Shown in pieces: positions 20,172 to 28,971 of a stretch of 64,000 nt of DNA. Position 1 is the first letter of the stretch. The number at the start of each line of letters is the position of its first letter. The stretch comes from Clostridium manihotivorum (GTDB lineage: Bacteria > Bacillota > Clostridia > Clostridiales > Clostridiaceae): the NCBI RefSeq assembly GCF_004015185.1, contig NZ_CP025746.1, forward strand, positions 372,001 through 436,000. Reading direction: 5' to 3'. Both the position numbers and the translations under genes were made by a program. The notes beneath the pieces were generated by a model. That model ran no database searches. It was not told the DNA's origin and saw nothing but the letters and a program-made list of their open reading frames with translations.

Positions 20172-20939
20172 CTACTGGATATCGAAGGTTACTTCACCTG
20201 TATCCATGTGATATTTTCCGCCAATTATGTTAATCTTCTTTTCTGTTAATAACTTTTGTATTACTGTGCTTTTATTGATTAAACTCATAGAATTTCTTAC
20301 ATTTTCATCTATGGTCAAGTTGTACATGTCATCAGCGTTTTTATTATTTGCTTTTACTTTATCGTAAGATGGTTTTATTTGATTTATTATAGCAGTAATA
20401 TTATCGGAATAAGTACCGCCTTCCATAGCGGCTTTCACGGCACCGCACTTCTCATGTCCTAGCACTACTATTAGTGGAGCTCCTAGGTGTTCAGCACCAT
20501 ACTCTATGCTTCCTAAAGCAATTGGATCGATAACATTACCAGCATTTCTTACTATAAATAAATCGCCAAGTCCCTGGTCAAATACTAATTCTGGAGGAAC
20601 TCTAGAGTCTGAACAGCTCAAGATTACTGCAAAAGGTTTTTGACCATTTGTTGATAGGGCTTTTCGTCTAGTGTTAGTGATATCATGACCTAGTATTTTA
20701 TTATCAACATATCTTTTATTCCCCTCTACCAAGAGCTGTTTTGCCTGATCTATGGTTACAGTCTCTGACCTTGTATACATCTGAGTTTGAGTTGTTTTTG
20801 TTTCAGTGGTTGACTTGTTTGTATTGTCTGCAGGCTGATTATTAGATGTGCCAGCACTTGAGCAGCCAGTTAATAAAAGTGCAGCAATAAGAAACTTAGA
20901 AGTAATCATAGCTATGTTACGAAAATTTCTTTTATTCAT
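20172..20939 (-). CDS. Beta-class carbonic anhydrase, predicted lipoprotein
   Basis: Beta carbonic anhydrase interconverts carbon dioxide and bicarbonate. The 255-residue protein has the zinc and catalytic residues CSDSRVPPE near 108 and GHEKCGAV near 160, with an IVRNAGNV strand between, as in the family. Unusually it begins with a lipoprotein signal, a hydrophobic stretch and the lipobox LLTGC, followed by a Ser/Thr/Gln/Asn-rich linker of about 40 residues. The enzyme should therefore sit outside the membrane, tethered by lipid. The AGGAGG ribosome binding site supports the start. It is monocistronic. Most bacterial beta carbonic anhydrases are cytoplasmic, so location is its notable feature. 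Confidence 0.92.
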   Translation of the reverse strand: MNKRNFRNIAMITSKFLIAALLLTGCSSAGTSNNQPADNTNKSTTETKTTQTQMYTRSETVTIDQAKQLLVEGNKRYVDNKILGHDITNTRRKALSTNGQKPFAVILSCSDSRVPPELVFDQGLGDLFIVRNAGNVIDPIALGSIEYGAEHLGAPLIVVLGHEKCGAVKAAMEGGTYSDNITAIINQIKPSYDKVKANNKNADDMYNLTIDENVRNSMSLINKSTVIQKLLTEKKINIIGGKYHMDTGEVTFDIQ

Positions 20940-21243
20940 TATTTGAACCTCCTAGTTATAGATTTTATAAATCCTTAATATTTTCTCTTGGAGTTAAGGA
21001 TTTTATCCTAGGAGAATTTTTGTAGAGATATGTGTGTTTAAATAATTTTTATGAAATGAGTAATATATAGGCAACCTTTATAAAAACTTAATTTATACTT
21101 GTTATAAAATCGCGGCTCTGCGATTTTGTGGCATGTATAAATTAATAGTTGAAGTTGGATACCTATGGTATGTGTAATCATATATCAAATATTGAACTTA
21201 ATTCCATTTAAATATAAAATTAATTTATGGGATGTGATGATAA
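20940..21243. repeat. Intergenic region with a dispersed inverted-end repeat
   Basis: Positions 21069-21172 are the clearest copy of the inverted-end repeat: ATAGGCAACC, then AACTTAATTTATACTTG, and at the far side ATGTATAAATTAATAGTTG ending in GGATACCTAT. Inside it lies a smaller hairpin (AAATCGC, GCGATTT). It would form a long hairpin if transcribed. The rest holds the promoter region of the following regulator. Confidence 0.65.
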
Positions 21244-21942
21244 ATGGAAACTACTAAAATTTTAGTTATAGAAGATGATAGTACCATAAGCAATATGGTA
21301 AGAAAGGCTTTAAGCAAGGAAGGCTATAGCATTTACTATGCTTTAGACGGTGAAGAAGGTTTAAGGCTTTGGCAACAAGAAGACTTTAAGCTTATAATTC
21401 TTGATATTATGCTTCCAAAGCTTGACGGAATGGAAGTTATGAGAAGAATAAGAATGGAGAGCACTGTGCCAATTATAGTAGTATCTGCAAAAATTGAAGA
21501 AAGTGACAGGATTATAGGCCTAGGCTTAGGTGCCGATGACTATCTTGTGAAGCCTTTTTCCTTAGCTGAACTAATAGCAAGAGTAAAGGCCCAGCTTAGA
21601 AGATATATGTATTATAGTTCAGGTAATACTAGCAGTAATAAAATAGAATATGGTGAAATAACCTTTGATTTGGATAACTATACTGTAAGTAAAAGTGGAC
21701 AGTCTATTACTTTGAGAGCCAAGGAGTATGAGCTTTTGAAGTTGTTTTTTGAGAATCCAAATAAGGTTTTTACAAAGGCTCAAATATTTAATAGCGTATG
21801 GGGAGAAGAGTATTTGGGAGACGACAATACTGTTATGGTTCATATAAGAAGGTTAAGAAATAAAATCGAGGACAATCCTAATGAGCCTAAGTATATTGAA
21901 ACTGTTTGGGGCATTGGCTATAGGTTAGGTAAGCTAGAATGA
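21244..21942 (+). CDS. OmpR/PhoB-family response regulator
   Basis: A 232-residue two-domain regulator. The receiver domain shows the acidic pair EDD near residues 10-12, the phosphoacceptor Asp in LDIMLPK near 55, and KPF near 105. A C-terminal winged-helix domain of the OmpR type ends in VWGIGYRL. The partner kinase gene overlaps by the ATGA arrangement (kinase ATG at 21939). A two-gene ABC exporter follows, so the system most likely senses or responds to an antimicrobial peptide or envelope stress and controls that exporter. This resembles the YcbLMNO-type modules of bacilli, though the specific stimulus is unknown. Confidence 0.93.
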   Translation: METTKILVIEDDSTISNMVRKALSKEGYSIYYALDGEEGLRLWQQEDFKLIILDIMLPKLDGMEVMRRIRMESTVPIIVVSAKIEESDRIIGLGLGADDYLVKPFSLAELIARVKAQLRRYMYYSSGNTSSNKIEYGEITFDLDNYTVSKSGQSITLRAKEYELLKLFFENPNKVFTKAQIFNSVWGEEYLGDDNTVMVHIRRLRNKIEDNPNEPKYIETVWGIGYRLGKLE

Positions 21943-22862
21943 TGTATATAATATTATTACTTATAATATTAGGTTTGATGTTGATAATATTACTTCAGAA
22001 TATAAAGCTTAAAAGTATAACTGCCAGTATAGAAAATGTTATAAGAGGAAGCTTTTATGAGAGGGTTAGAGTAAAAGGAAATAATAAAGCTATTAAAAAT
22101 TTGGTTATTAATTTAAACAGGCTTATAGATGAATTTCAGAAAATAGATTTGTTGAAAAAACAGTATGAAGAAGATAGAAAAAAGATGATTTCTAATATAT
22201 CCCATGATTTTAGAACCCCTTTAACTGCTATCTTAGGATATATAGAGATGCTTAAAACTGACAAGACTTTGAGTGAAGCCGATAGAGAGGAGTACTTGGA
22301 GGTTATAAGTGAAAAAGGAGAGTTTTTAAGAAATTTAATTGAGGAATTCTTTGTGCTTTCAAAGTTTGATTCTGGGGATATTGTGTTAAAACCTTCTATT
22401 ATTAACATAACAGAGGTTGTAAGAAGGTGTATGCTTTCCTTTTTAAAGGATCTTGAGGGAAGTAGCTTTGAGCTTGACTTGAATATCGGAGAGAAAGAAA
22501 TATTTATAGAAGCAGATGAAGGTTCTATTTATAGAGTTATACATAATCTTGTATCAAATGCTATAAGGTATGGTGATGCTGGCAAGATGTTAGGCGTAAG
22601 GTTAGAAGAAGTTAAAAATCAAGTAGAGTTAACTATCTGGGACAAGGGATCAGGAGTAGCAGAAGAGGAACTGCCTTATATTTTCAAAAGATTATATACT
22701 GTAGATAAGTCGAGAAATAGCAAAGCAAAGGGAAGCGGCCTAGGCTTAACCATAGTGAAAAAGATAGTGGAAAAGCATGGCGGCACCATTGAGGTTAAAA
22801 GCAAGCCTTATGAAAAAACTGAGTTTAAGATTGTTCTAAATAAACAGTTAAGAAACATGTAA
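21939..22862 (+). CDS. Sensor histidine kinase
   Basis: A compact 307-residue kinase with a single N-terminal hydrophobic helix (about 3-20), no extracellular domain, a linker, a HisKA domain with the phospho-His in NISHDFRTPL near 95, and a HATPase domain with the N box NLVSNAIRY, DKGSG, and GSGLGL. Kinases lacking an extracytoplasmic sensor often receive their signal through a neighbouring ABC transporter, which fits the ABC genes directly downstream. The start codon overlaps the stop of the response regulator. A strong hairpin at 22883-22919 separates it from the ABC genes and may limit read-through. Confidence 0.92.
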   Translation: MMYIILLLIILGLMLIILLQNIKLKSITASIENVIRGSFYERVRVKGNNKAIKNLVINLNRLIDEFQKIDLLKKQYEEDRKKMISNISHDFRTPLTAILGYIEMLKTDKTLSEADREEYLEVISEKGEFLRNLIEEFFVLSKFDSGDIVLKPSIINITEVVRRCMLSFLKDLEGSSFELDLNIGEKEIFIEADEGSIYRVIHNLVSNAIRYGDAGKMLGVRLEEVKNQVELTIWDKGSGVAEEELPYIFKRLYTVDKSRNSKAKGSGLGLTIVKKIVEKHGGTIEVKSKPYEKTEFKIVLNKQLRNM

Positions 22863-22882
22863 GAACTGTGTCAATGGCAGTT

Positions 22883-22919
22883 AAGGATTATGCTTTATTA
22901 TTAAAGCATAGTCCTTTTA
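22883..22919 (+). terminator. Terminator or attenuator between kinase and ABC genes
   Basis: A 15-bp stem (AAGGATTATGCTTTA and its complement, one G-U pair) followed by TTTT. Only about 22 bases remain before the ABC ATPase gene, too short for a separate promoter, so this probably acts as a partial terminator that sets the ratio of regulator to exporter. Confidence 0.75.
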
Positions 22920-22941
22920 ATCTTTAGAAAGAGGTGATGTT

Positions 22942-23862
22942 GTGGAGTACGCAATAAGAACTCATAATTTGAGTAAAAAATATAAGGGTGTATTTGCGGT
23001 GGACAATCTTAATATAAACATAAAGAGAGGAGAGATTTATGGCTTCTTAGGACAAAATGGTGCTGGAAAAACCACTACCTTGAGAATGTTAATGAATCTG
23101 ATAAAGCCTTCTGATGGTGAGATTGAGCTGTTTGGACAGACCAATTATAAAAAAGATATATATAAGAGAATAGGCTCAACTATAGAGTATCCAGGCTTCT
23201 ATCCAAATCTAACAGCGGAAGAAAATCTAGAGATTCATAGAAGAATGACTGGCATAGAAAACAAGGAGTATATAAAAGAGGCATTGGCTATAGTGGGTTT
23301 AGAGCTTAAGGAGATAAAGGACAAAAAGGTAAAGAACTTTTCCTTAGGGATGAAGCAGAGACTTGGTATAGCAAGAGCAATACTTCATAAGCCTGAGCTT
23401 TTGATTTTAGATGAGCCTACCAATGGATTGGACCCACTAGGAATAAAGGACATCAGAGAGACTTTGATAAGCTTGAAAGATAAGCAAGGTATAACCATTT
23501 TGGTCTCCAGTCATCTTTTAAGTGAGATAGAGCAATTGGCAACAGAAGTAGGAATCATTCATAAAGGAAGATTGGTAGAAGAAATTGACTATAAGGAACT
23601 TCAGAGAAGAAACAGAAAGTATCTTAAGTTAAGGATAAGCGACGATAAAAAAGCCTGTTATTTGCTTGAAGCAAAACTAGGTATTAAGGACTTTGATGTT
23701 TTTGAAAATAATGTGCTTAGAATATATGAAGGCATAGAAAGAGCTGCTGAGATATCAAAACTTATGATTAATAACGATGTGGATTTAAATGAAATGAGTC
23801 TTAGTGTAGACAACTTAGAAGATTATTTTGTTAACCTTATAGGAGGTGAAGAAAATGTATGA
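22942..23862 (+). CDS. ABC transporter ATP-binding protein (BcrA/lantibiotic-export type)
   Basis: A 306-residue ATPase with Walker A GQNGAGKTTT near 38, the signature FSLGMKQRLGIARA near 135, Walker B LLILDEPTNGLD and a switch His in SSHLL. A C-terminal extension of about 90 residues after the ATPase core is typical of BcrA-type peptide-resistance transporters. The GTG start has an AGAGGTG ribosome binding site. It overlaps the permease gene and probably forms the energy subunit of an exporter that removes antimicrobial peptides. The neighbouring two-component system should regulate it. Confidence 0.92.
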   Translation: MEYAIRTHNLSKKYKGVFAVDNLNINIKRGEIYGFLGQNGAGKTTTLRMLMNLIKPSDGEIELFGQTNYKKDIYKRIGSTIEYPGFYPNLTAEENLEIHRRMTGIENKEYIKEALAIVGLELKEIKDKKVKNFSLGMKQRLGIARAILHKPELLILDEPTNGLDPLGIKDIRETLISLKDKQGITILVSSHLLSEIEQLATEVGIIHKGRLVEEIDYKELQRRNRKYLKLRISDDKKACYLLEAKLGIKDFDVFENNVLRIYEGIERAAEISKLMINNDVDLNEMSLSVDNLEDYFVNLIGGEENV

Positions 23863-24628
23863 TGCAGTATACTGTGAATTTCTAAAATTAAAAAAATCAT
23901 ACTTTTACTTAGTGATTTTTCTAATAACTCTATTTTTCCCTGGTACTTTATGCTTAGGATGGCTTGGACAAGGATCTCATGTTTATTGGGATAAGTATAT
24001 ATATCAGGTGGAGCAAATGAATTTTTTGTTTATGAACTTAGCTATGTACGCTATTATTGCTTCCTATATATTCAGTAGAGAGTTTTCTTATAATACCAGC
24101 AATACCTTGTTTTCTTATCCATTAAGCAGAGTAAAGGTGTTTGTATCAAAGTTTATAGTTATAATACTTATAATAACAGCAACGATTATTCTTCAGCTGG
24201 CATTAACACTACTTACTGGTCTTTTACTACCTCATGATGCTTTGACTATAGATATAATAATTAATCACTTAAAGCTTAATGGCTGCATATTGATTTTTGA
24301 AATTGCTATACTTCCCATAGCTATATTTATTTCCTTGCTTACTAAAAATGTGATAGGACCTGTAATATATTCAGGCTTGGCAACTCTTATTAATATGTTC
24401 TTAGTAAGTTTTGCTGACAAGTCTATGTCTGAAAAGATACCATTTATTTATCCACTAAACATACTTACTAGCGCGGTAAAGGAAGTAGGAAAAGGTGAGC
24501 TAGGTAGGCTTGTAGTAGACGCTTCATCCATTCAACTACCTTATACAGTTATGATAATTTCAGCCTTAACCTTTGTAATAGGAATGACGTTGAGCATAGT
24601 ATATTATGTGAAGGCAGATATAAACTAA
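23855..24628 (+). CDS. ABC-2 type permease (peptide-resistance exporter)
   Basis: About 257 residues with six predicted membrane helices and the family start MYDAVYCEFLKLKKSYFY, typical of ABC-2 permeases next to BcrA-like ATPases. The frame opens with GTG at 23846, but the ATG at 23855 has an ideal AGGAGGTGA ribosome binding site that lies inside the end of the ATPase gene; the genes overlap by 8 bases, so translation is coupled. With the upstream ATPase it forms a complete transporter. The substrate is not known, and an antimicrobial peptide is inferred from the arrangement. Confidence 0.9.
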   Translation: MYDAVYCEFLKLKKSYFYLVIFLITLFFPGTLCLGWLGQGSHVYWDKYIYQVEQMNFLFMNLAMYAIIASYIFSREFSYNTSNTLFSYPLSRVKVFVSKFIVIILIITATIILQLALTLLTGLLLPHDALTIDIIINHLKLNGCILIFEIAILPIAIFISLLTKNVIGPVIYSGLATLINMFLVSFADKSMSEKIPFIYPLNILTSAVKEVGKGELGRLVVDASSIQLPYTVMIISALTFVIGMTLSIVYYVKADIN

Positions 24629-24780
24629 GCTTCTGCTACTATATAAAATTGATAAGTAAAAAATCACTGAAGAGATCTTCTCAATGTCATTAAGTTAAGG
24701 AAAGGCTTGCATCACAAATATGTGCTGTGGGTCTTTTTTATTTTTTTTAATTATCACTTGACAGCATTTCAAAAATATGT

Positions 24781-24824
24781 GGCCGCTTTCACTACCAATT
24801 GTTTTAAAGGTAGTGAAAGCGGCC
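24781..24824. other. Perfect 16-bp stem upstream of the IS4 transposase
   Basis: GGCCGCTTTCACTACC (24781-24796) is repeated in exact inverse at 24809-24824. Such stems near insertion sequence ends are known to stop transcription or translation entering from the host, which keeps transposition rare. Confidence 0.8.
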
Positions 24825-24865
24825 CTTGTAATTAGAGAGAAATTTCAATTACGAGGAGAATACAT

Positions 24866-26202
24866 ATGAATACTAAGTCACAAGAATTGAGATCCACTTT
24901 ATTTGAACTTATTCAAGAGCTTCGCGATAATCCTAAAGAGAATATTAGGAATCCCGACAAGGATTTCCTTAGAAATCGAAAACTTCCCTTTGATAAAATA
25001 ATTTTTTCTTTGCTAGGAATGGAAGGAAATACTTTAAGTAATGAGCTTTTAAATCAATGGGGATGCTCTATTGACACAGCTACATCGGCGGCCTTTGTTC
25101 AACAAAGGGCAAAGATCTTGACTACGGCATTTGAAAAATTATTTCATAACTTCGTTAACAAAACAACAACTGATTATCTATTTAAAGGCTATCGCCTTTT
25201 GGCTGTCGATGGATCTGACATACATATTCCAACAAATAAAAACGATTTGGATTCCTTATATGAATTTAAAGACTCTAGGAAACCGTACAACCTTTTGCAT
25301 TTAAATGCATTATACGATCTTAATCAACATACCTACGAGGACGTAATTGTGCTGAGAAGAAAGCTTTCCAATGAATGTAAGGCATTAACAGACATGGTAG
25401 ACAGATCTACTATTAAAACTCCAGCAATTATCCTTGCGGATCGAGGGTATGAATCTTATAACAATATGGCACACATTCAACAAAAAGGATGGAAATTCCT
25501 AATAAGAATAAAAGATTTTCATGGTCATGCATCAGGTATTTTACATGGATTTGAACTTCCATCTGCTGATGAATTTGATGTTGATATTGATTTAAACCTT
25601 ACTAGAAAACAAACTAATAAAGTGAAAGAATTGCTTAAGGATAAAAACCATTATAGACTAATTGGGAAAAATAAGACATTTGACTATCTCCCAGAGACAA
25701 ATAGAAAAAGTGATCCTACAGTAATGTACAAACTACCGTTTCGGATTGTACGATTTAAAATTACTGATGATACTTATGAGGTTGTTGTTACAAACCTAGA
25801 TAGAACGAAATTTTCACCTCAAACACTAAAAGAACTCTATTTCAAGCGTTGGGGAATTGAAACATCATTCCGTGATTTGAAATATACTATTGGATTGCTA
25901 CATTTTCATTCAAAAAGGTGGAGTACATACTTCAGGAAATATATGCAAGGCTAATTATGTACAACTTTTCTGAAATAATTACCCAACACGTAATCATAAA
26001 GAAAAGGAACAGGAAATACGACTACAAAGTCAACTTTTCTGTTGCAGCGCATATATGCCGACAGTTTTTCCTTGGTAAAGTTACTCCACCTAATATAGAA
26101 GCTTTGATTGCTAGGCACATAACACCGATTCGACCTGGTCGTTCGCGACCTAGAAATATGTCTGAAAAAACATCCGTAAGCTTCATGTATAGAGTAGCAT
26201 AA
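24866..26202 (+). pseudogene. IS4-family transposase, one-base frameshift
   Basis: The first part (24866-25954) encodes the DDE transposase core: AVDGSDI, ILADRGYESYN and the YFKRWGIETSFRDLKY block carrying the catalytic Glu. Near 25910 the frame changes. The rest (to 26202, read as KKVEYILQEIYARLIMYNFSE onward) continues in the -1 frame. The sequence TCAAAAAGG has five A where six would keep the frame, giving an expected product of about 445 residues. A single tRNA slipping by one base at AAA would also restore the frame, so some full-length protein cannot be excluded, but a chance mutation is more likely. Confidence 0.85.
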
Positions 26203-26395
26203 TAATGATTAATTTAATAGTTTTTTTTAGCGGGATATATGCCTGCTTTATTTGCATGCAATTTTTAAAATTATTTTCTTCATTTCGGTTGAACATTTAC
26301 AGCTAACTCTGAAAAAAGAAGCTATCACTTTATGTAATAGCTTCTTGAATTCTCTTAACTTAATGCCATTGAGAGATCTTCTTCAGTGATTTTCT

Positions 26396-26860
26396 TTGCG
26401 CAGCTGCTTTTTCTGAATGTATGTAAGGAAAATCTGCAGGCGATATAATTTTATTTTTTTATGGTTATTCTAAGTAGCTACCCCAAAGCCTTGACATTAA
26501 TAGGCTCAGCTAAGAAAAAACCTTATAACTGGTCTCCACAGTAAAAAAGAGGGCTGCAAATGAACTGTTTCAGTTTATTTGCAGCTCTCTTTTTATGAAT
26601 AAAATACCTGATAAGTGGATGTAAACTGTATAGAATGTTTACAACTTTCTCAGCAAATTCTAAGCTTCTTCTAAGGTTGTTTTAAATTAAGTGTTTTATA
26701 TTTAAGACAGATAAAGATTCATAACTTCAATCAGAAAAGCTATTTTTAAAGCTAATCTAGGCATCGGATGACTGACCACTTAATTTCAACACGGTACTTT
26801 AACAGAGCCTAGATTTTAATATGAAGTGGTAAAAATTAAAGAATTTTAGAGGTAAGAGAT
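26396..26860. repeat. Intergenic region with repeats and a strong hairpin
   Basis: Positions 26396-26450 are an inverted copy of the repeat containing TTGCGCAGCTGC and AGGCGA. A strong hairpin at 26547-26594 (AGAGGGCTGCAAAT with ATTTGCAGCTCTCT, then T run) is a terminator-like element. Positions 26761-26797 hold the repeat GGATGACTGACCACTTAATT, flanked by the inverted pair AATCTAGGC and GCCTAGATT. No gene is seen. Confidence 0.6.
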
Positions 26861-27454
26861 ATGGATAAGATAAGTAAGTTGATACCAAATACATTGACTA
26901 TATCAAGATTAGTTATGACGATTATGTTTAACTACTGCATTTTTGAACACTTTACCTATGGACAAGGTTCTACTGTAGTTTTAACTATTTTGTTTAGTGC
27001 TATTTGTCTGTCAGATTTATTTGATGGAAAGCTAGCAAGAAAGCTTGGAGTAACCTCAGTTATGGGAGCTAAGCTGGATGTTTTTGCAGATTTATTATAT
27101 ATAGTTTCTTCTTATGGGATGCTTATAGCTGTAAAAGTACTGCCTGCATGGTATCTAGCTTTTGTATGTATAAAGTTTTTAGAATTTGTCTTAACTTCAA
27201 ACTTTATAAAGAGATATGACACAGCATCTAGACATCCATTTGTTTTTGATAAGATAGGAAGAATAGTTTCAGCAACCTTTTTCCTAATACCAGGGGTAGC
27301 ATGCCTACTGAGCCATTCTAATGTTATTGGTTCAAGCTATTTAATTAATATCTTACTTTACACTACCTTTTTAGGTGGAGCATACTCTTCCTTTGAAAGA
27401 ATTAGAGGGTGCTATATGCTTACTAAACTGAGATATAGCAAGGTCAGAAGATAG
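26861..27454 (+). CDS. CDP-alcohol phosphatidyltransferase
   Basis: A 197-residue integral membrane enzyme with about five to six helices. The family motif D-x2-DG-x2-AR-x8-G-x3-D-x3-D is complete in DLFDGKLARKLG, then GAKLDVFAD, near residues 51-77. Enzymes of this family swap CMP for an alcohol head group, as in phosphatidylglycerophosphate synthase. The opening KLIPNTLTISRLV resembles PgsA, but the head group cannot be assigned. The start has an AGAGGTAAG ribosome binding site. A ferric-reductase-like gene follows after about 100 bp in the same direction. Confidence 0.9.
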   Translation: MDKISKLIPNTLTISRLVMTIMFNYCIFEHFTYGQGSTVVLTILFSAICLSDLFDGKLARKLGVTSVMGAKLDVFADLLYIVSSYGMLIAVKVLPAWYLAFVCIKFLEFVLTSNFIKRYDTASRHPFVFDKIGRIVSATFFLIPGVACLLSHSNVIGSSYLINILLYTTFLGGAYSSFERIRGCYMLTKLRYSKVRR

Positions 27455-27555
27455 AGGCTTTAATTAAAGGCACTGCTAAAGTACCATGTTGAAAATTATT
27501 AAACATAGCCTAATTAAAAGAGGCTTAGAAGTTAGTAAGTTAGGGGGAGATTTAA

Positions 27556-28824
27556 TTGAAGAAAAGATCAGGATTGATATTTATTATAATTACCATGGCA
27601 ATAACCTATATAAGCTGGCTTTTTGCTAGCTCCACAAGAGAGATTTCTAAGGCAAGTGAGTATTCACAGCTTATTGCAGCCTTTGCATTAGTTGCCTTTT
27701 CACTGGTGAATTTTATTTCTACAAGGCACAAGATATTAAATCGTATATTTAACGGATTAGACAAATCTTATATTTACCATAAATATTTAAGTATGTCCGC
27801 TTTACTTTTAGTTGTGCTTCACAACATAACTATTGACATAGGCAAAAGGATTGAGAGAAGCGAAGGAATAAAGATACCTAGAGATCCTTATGCGATGTAC
27901 GGAAGTTTTAGCTTATACTTATTTGTAGCACTTATCATAATTGCTATAGTGGCTAAAAAGTTAAACTATGAGAGGTGGAAAAACATTCATAAGTTTATGA
28001 TATTGGCTTATATGATGGGGGTTTATCATTATTATGGAAGCTCTACTTATCCACCATTTTCTTTAAATCCATTTAGCATTTGGCTTAATATGGTGAATCT
28101 AGTAGGTGTTGTATCCATATTTTATAGTATATTCTTCTATGAAAAAGTGGCCTTTAAGTATAGGTTTAAGGTAAGTAAGTTAAAGCTTGTATCTGATGGA
28201 ACCTTAGAAATAACAGGTAGGGCTTTAAATAAAGACGTAAATTTCAAACCAGGACAGTTTGCCTTTATTAAGCTTATTGGAAAAGGTAAGAAGTTTCCTT
28301 CTCATCCCTTTACCATAAGTGCAGCACCAAAAGAAGGTGAAATCCAGTTTACCATTAAGGCTTTAGGTGATGACACAAAGGTTCTACTGGATACCTTAAA
28401 GCTTGGAGATGAATTTGCAGTAGAGGGACCTCATGGAAGCTTTGACTATAAAGACGGTGGCAAAAGTCAGGTTTGGGTCGCTGGAGGTATAGGAGTAACT
28501 CCTTTTAGAAGCTTCTTGCAAGATCCAGTACCAGAAGGCTACAATATACACTTCTTCTATGCATACAATAGTGAGCAGGATGGAGCTTACATTGAAGAAT
28601 TAAGGCAGTTAGCTTTAAATACTAAAGTAAAATTGCACTTGTTTAATTCTAAGGAGAGGGGATTCTTATCATTAGATGCTATTGGTAAAGAAGTAGATAT
28701 GAAACAGGTAAAGGATGTGTACTTCTGTGGTCCTAAGGGCATGAGGGAAAGCTTAAGAAAACAATTTAAGGACAATAACCTTAAGGACTTAGTAGTGCAT
28801 TTTGAACAGTTCCAATTTAAATAA
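27556..28824 (+). CDS. Ferric-reductase-like transmembrane flavoprotein
   Basis: A 422-residue membrane oxidoreductase. The N-terminal half has about six helices with paired His residues (LLLVVLHNITID and WKNIHKFMILAYMMGVYHYYG) that would bind heme, as in the ferric reductase/NADPH oxidase/YedZ superfamily. The C-terminal half has an FAD-binding domain (HPFTISAAP near 250) and an NAD(P)-binding domain (VWVAGGIGVTPFRSF near 310; YFCGPKGM near 390). It should pass electrons from NAD(P)H across the membrane to an external acceptor such as ferric iron or oxygen; the acceptor is unknown. TTG is the start, with an AGGGGGAG ribosome binding site. Confidence 0.9.
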   Translation: MKKRSGLIFIIITMAITYISWLFASSTREISKASEYSQLIAAFALVAFSLVNFISTRHKILNRIFNGLDKSYIYHKYLSMSALLLVVLHNITIDIGKRIERSEGIKIPRDPYAMYGSFSLYLFVALIIIAIVAKKLNYERWKNIHKFMILAYMMGVYHYYGSSTYPPFSLNPFSIWLNMVNLVGVVSIFYSIFFYEKVAFKYRFKVSKLKLVSDGTLEITGRALNKDVNFKPGQFAFIKLIGKGKKFPSHPFTISAAPKEGEIQFTIKALGDDTKVLLDTLKLGDEFAVEGPHGSFDYKDGGKSQVWVAGGIGVTPFRSFLQDPVPEGYNIHFFYAYNSEQDGAYIEELRQLALNTKVKLHLFNSKERGFLSLDAIGKEVDMKQVKDVYFCGPKGMRESLRKQFKDNNLKDLVVHFEQFQFK

Positions 28825-28971
28825 TGAAATATTTTGACTGCTGCCAATAGATAGATGTTTTAAGCTAGTGGTAGCGGTTTCTTCATATTATTAGGCTATA
28901 TCTCACCTATTGCCAAATTAAACGATATATAATATATTTTAATGGTTATTATAATTAATAGGAGATATTAT

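Larger units (their letters stand above)
24659..26395. mobile_element. IS4-family insertion sequence
   Basis: About 1.74 kb bounded by inverted repeats: AAAATCACTGAAGA followed by GATCTTCTCAATG on the left, and the inverted form with CATTGAGAGATCTTC on the right. The shared part includes CATTAAGTTAAG. It holds one transposase gene with a frameshift. Internal hairpins flank the gene: a perfect 16-bp stem at 24781-24824 that would block read-through into the transposase, and another at 26317-26347 after it. No clear target duplication was found. The right flank is a dispersed host repeat. Confidence 0.85.

Noticed and set aside
24781..24824. Perfect 16-bp stem as a possible small RNA or riboswitch
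   Set aside because: It lies inside the ends of an insertion sequence just before the transposase and fits the known read-through-blocking hairpins of such elements.
26625..26660. TTTACA near 26.6 kb as a further toxin-sigma promoter
   Set aside because: Sixteen bases after TTTACA the sequence is CTAAGC, not CTCTTT-like, and no gene starts close by.
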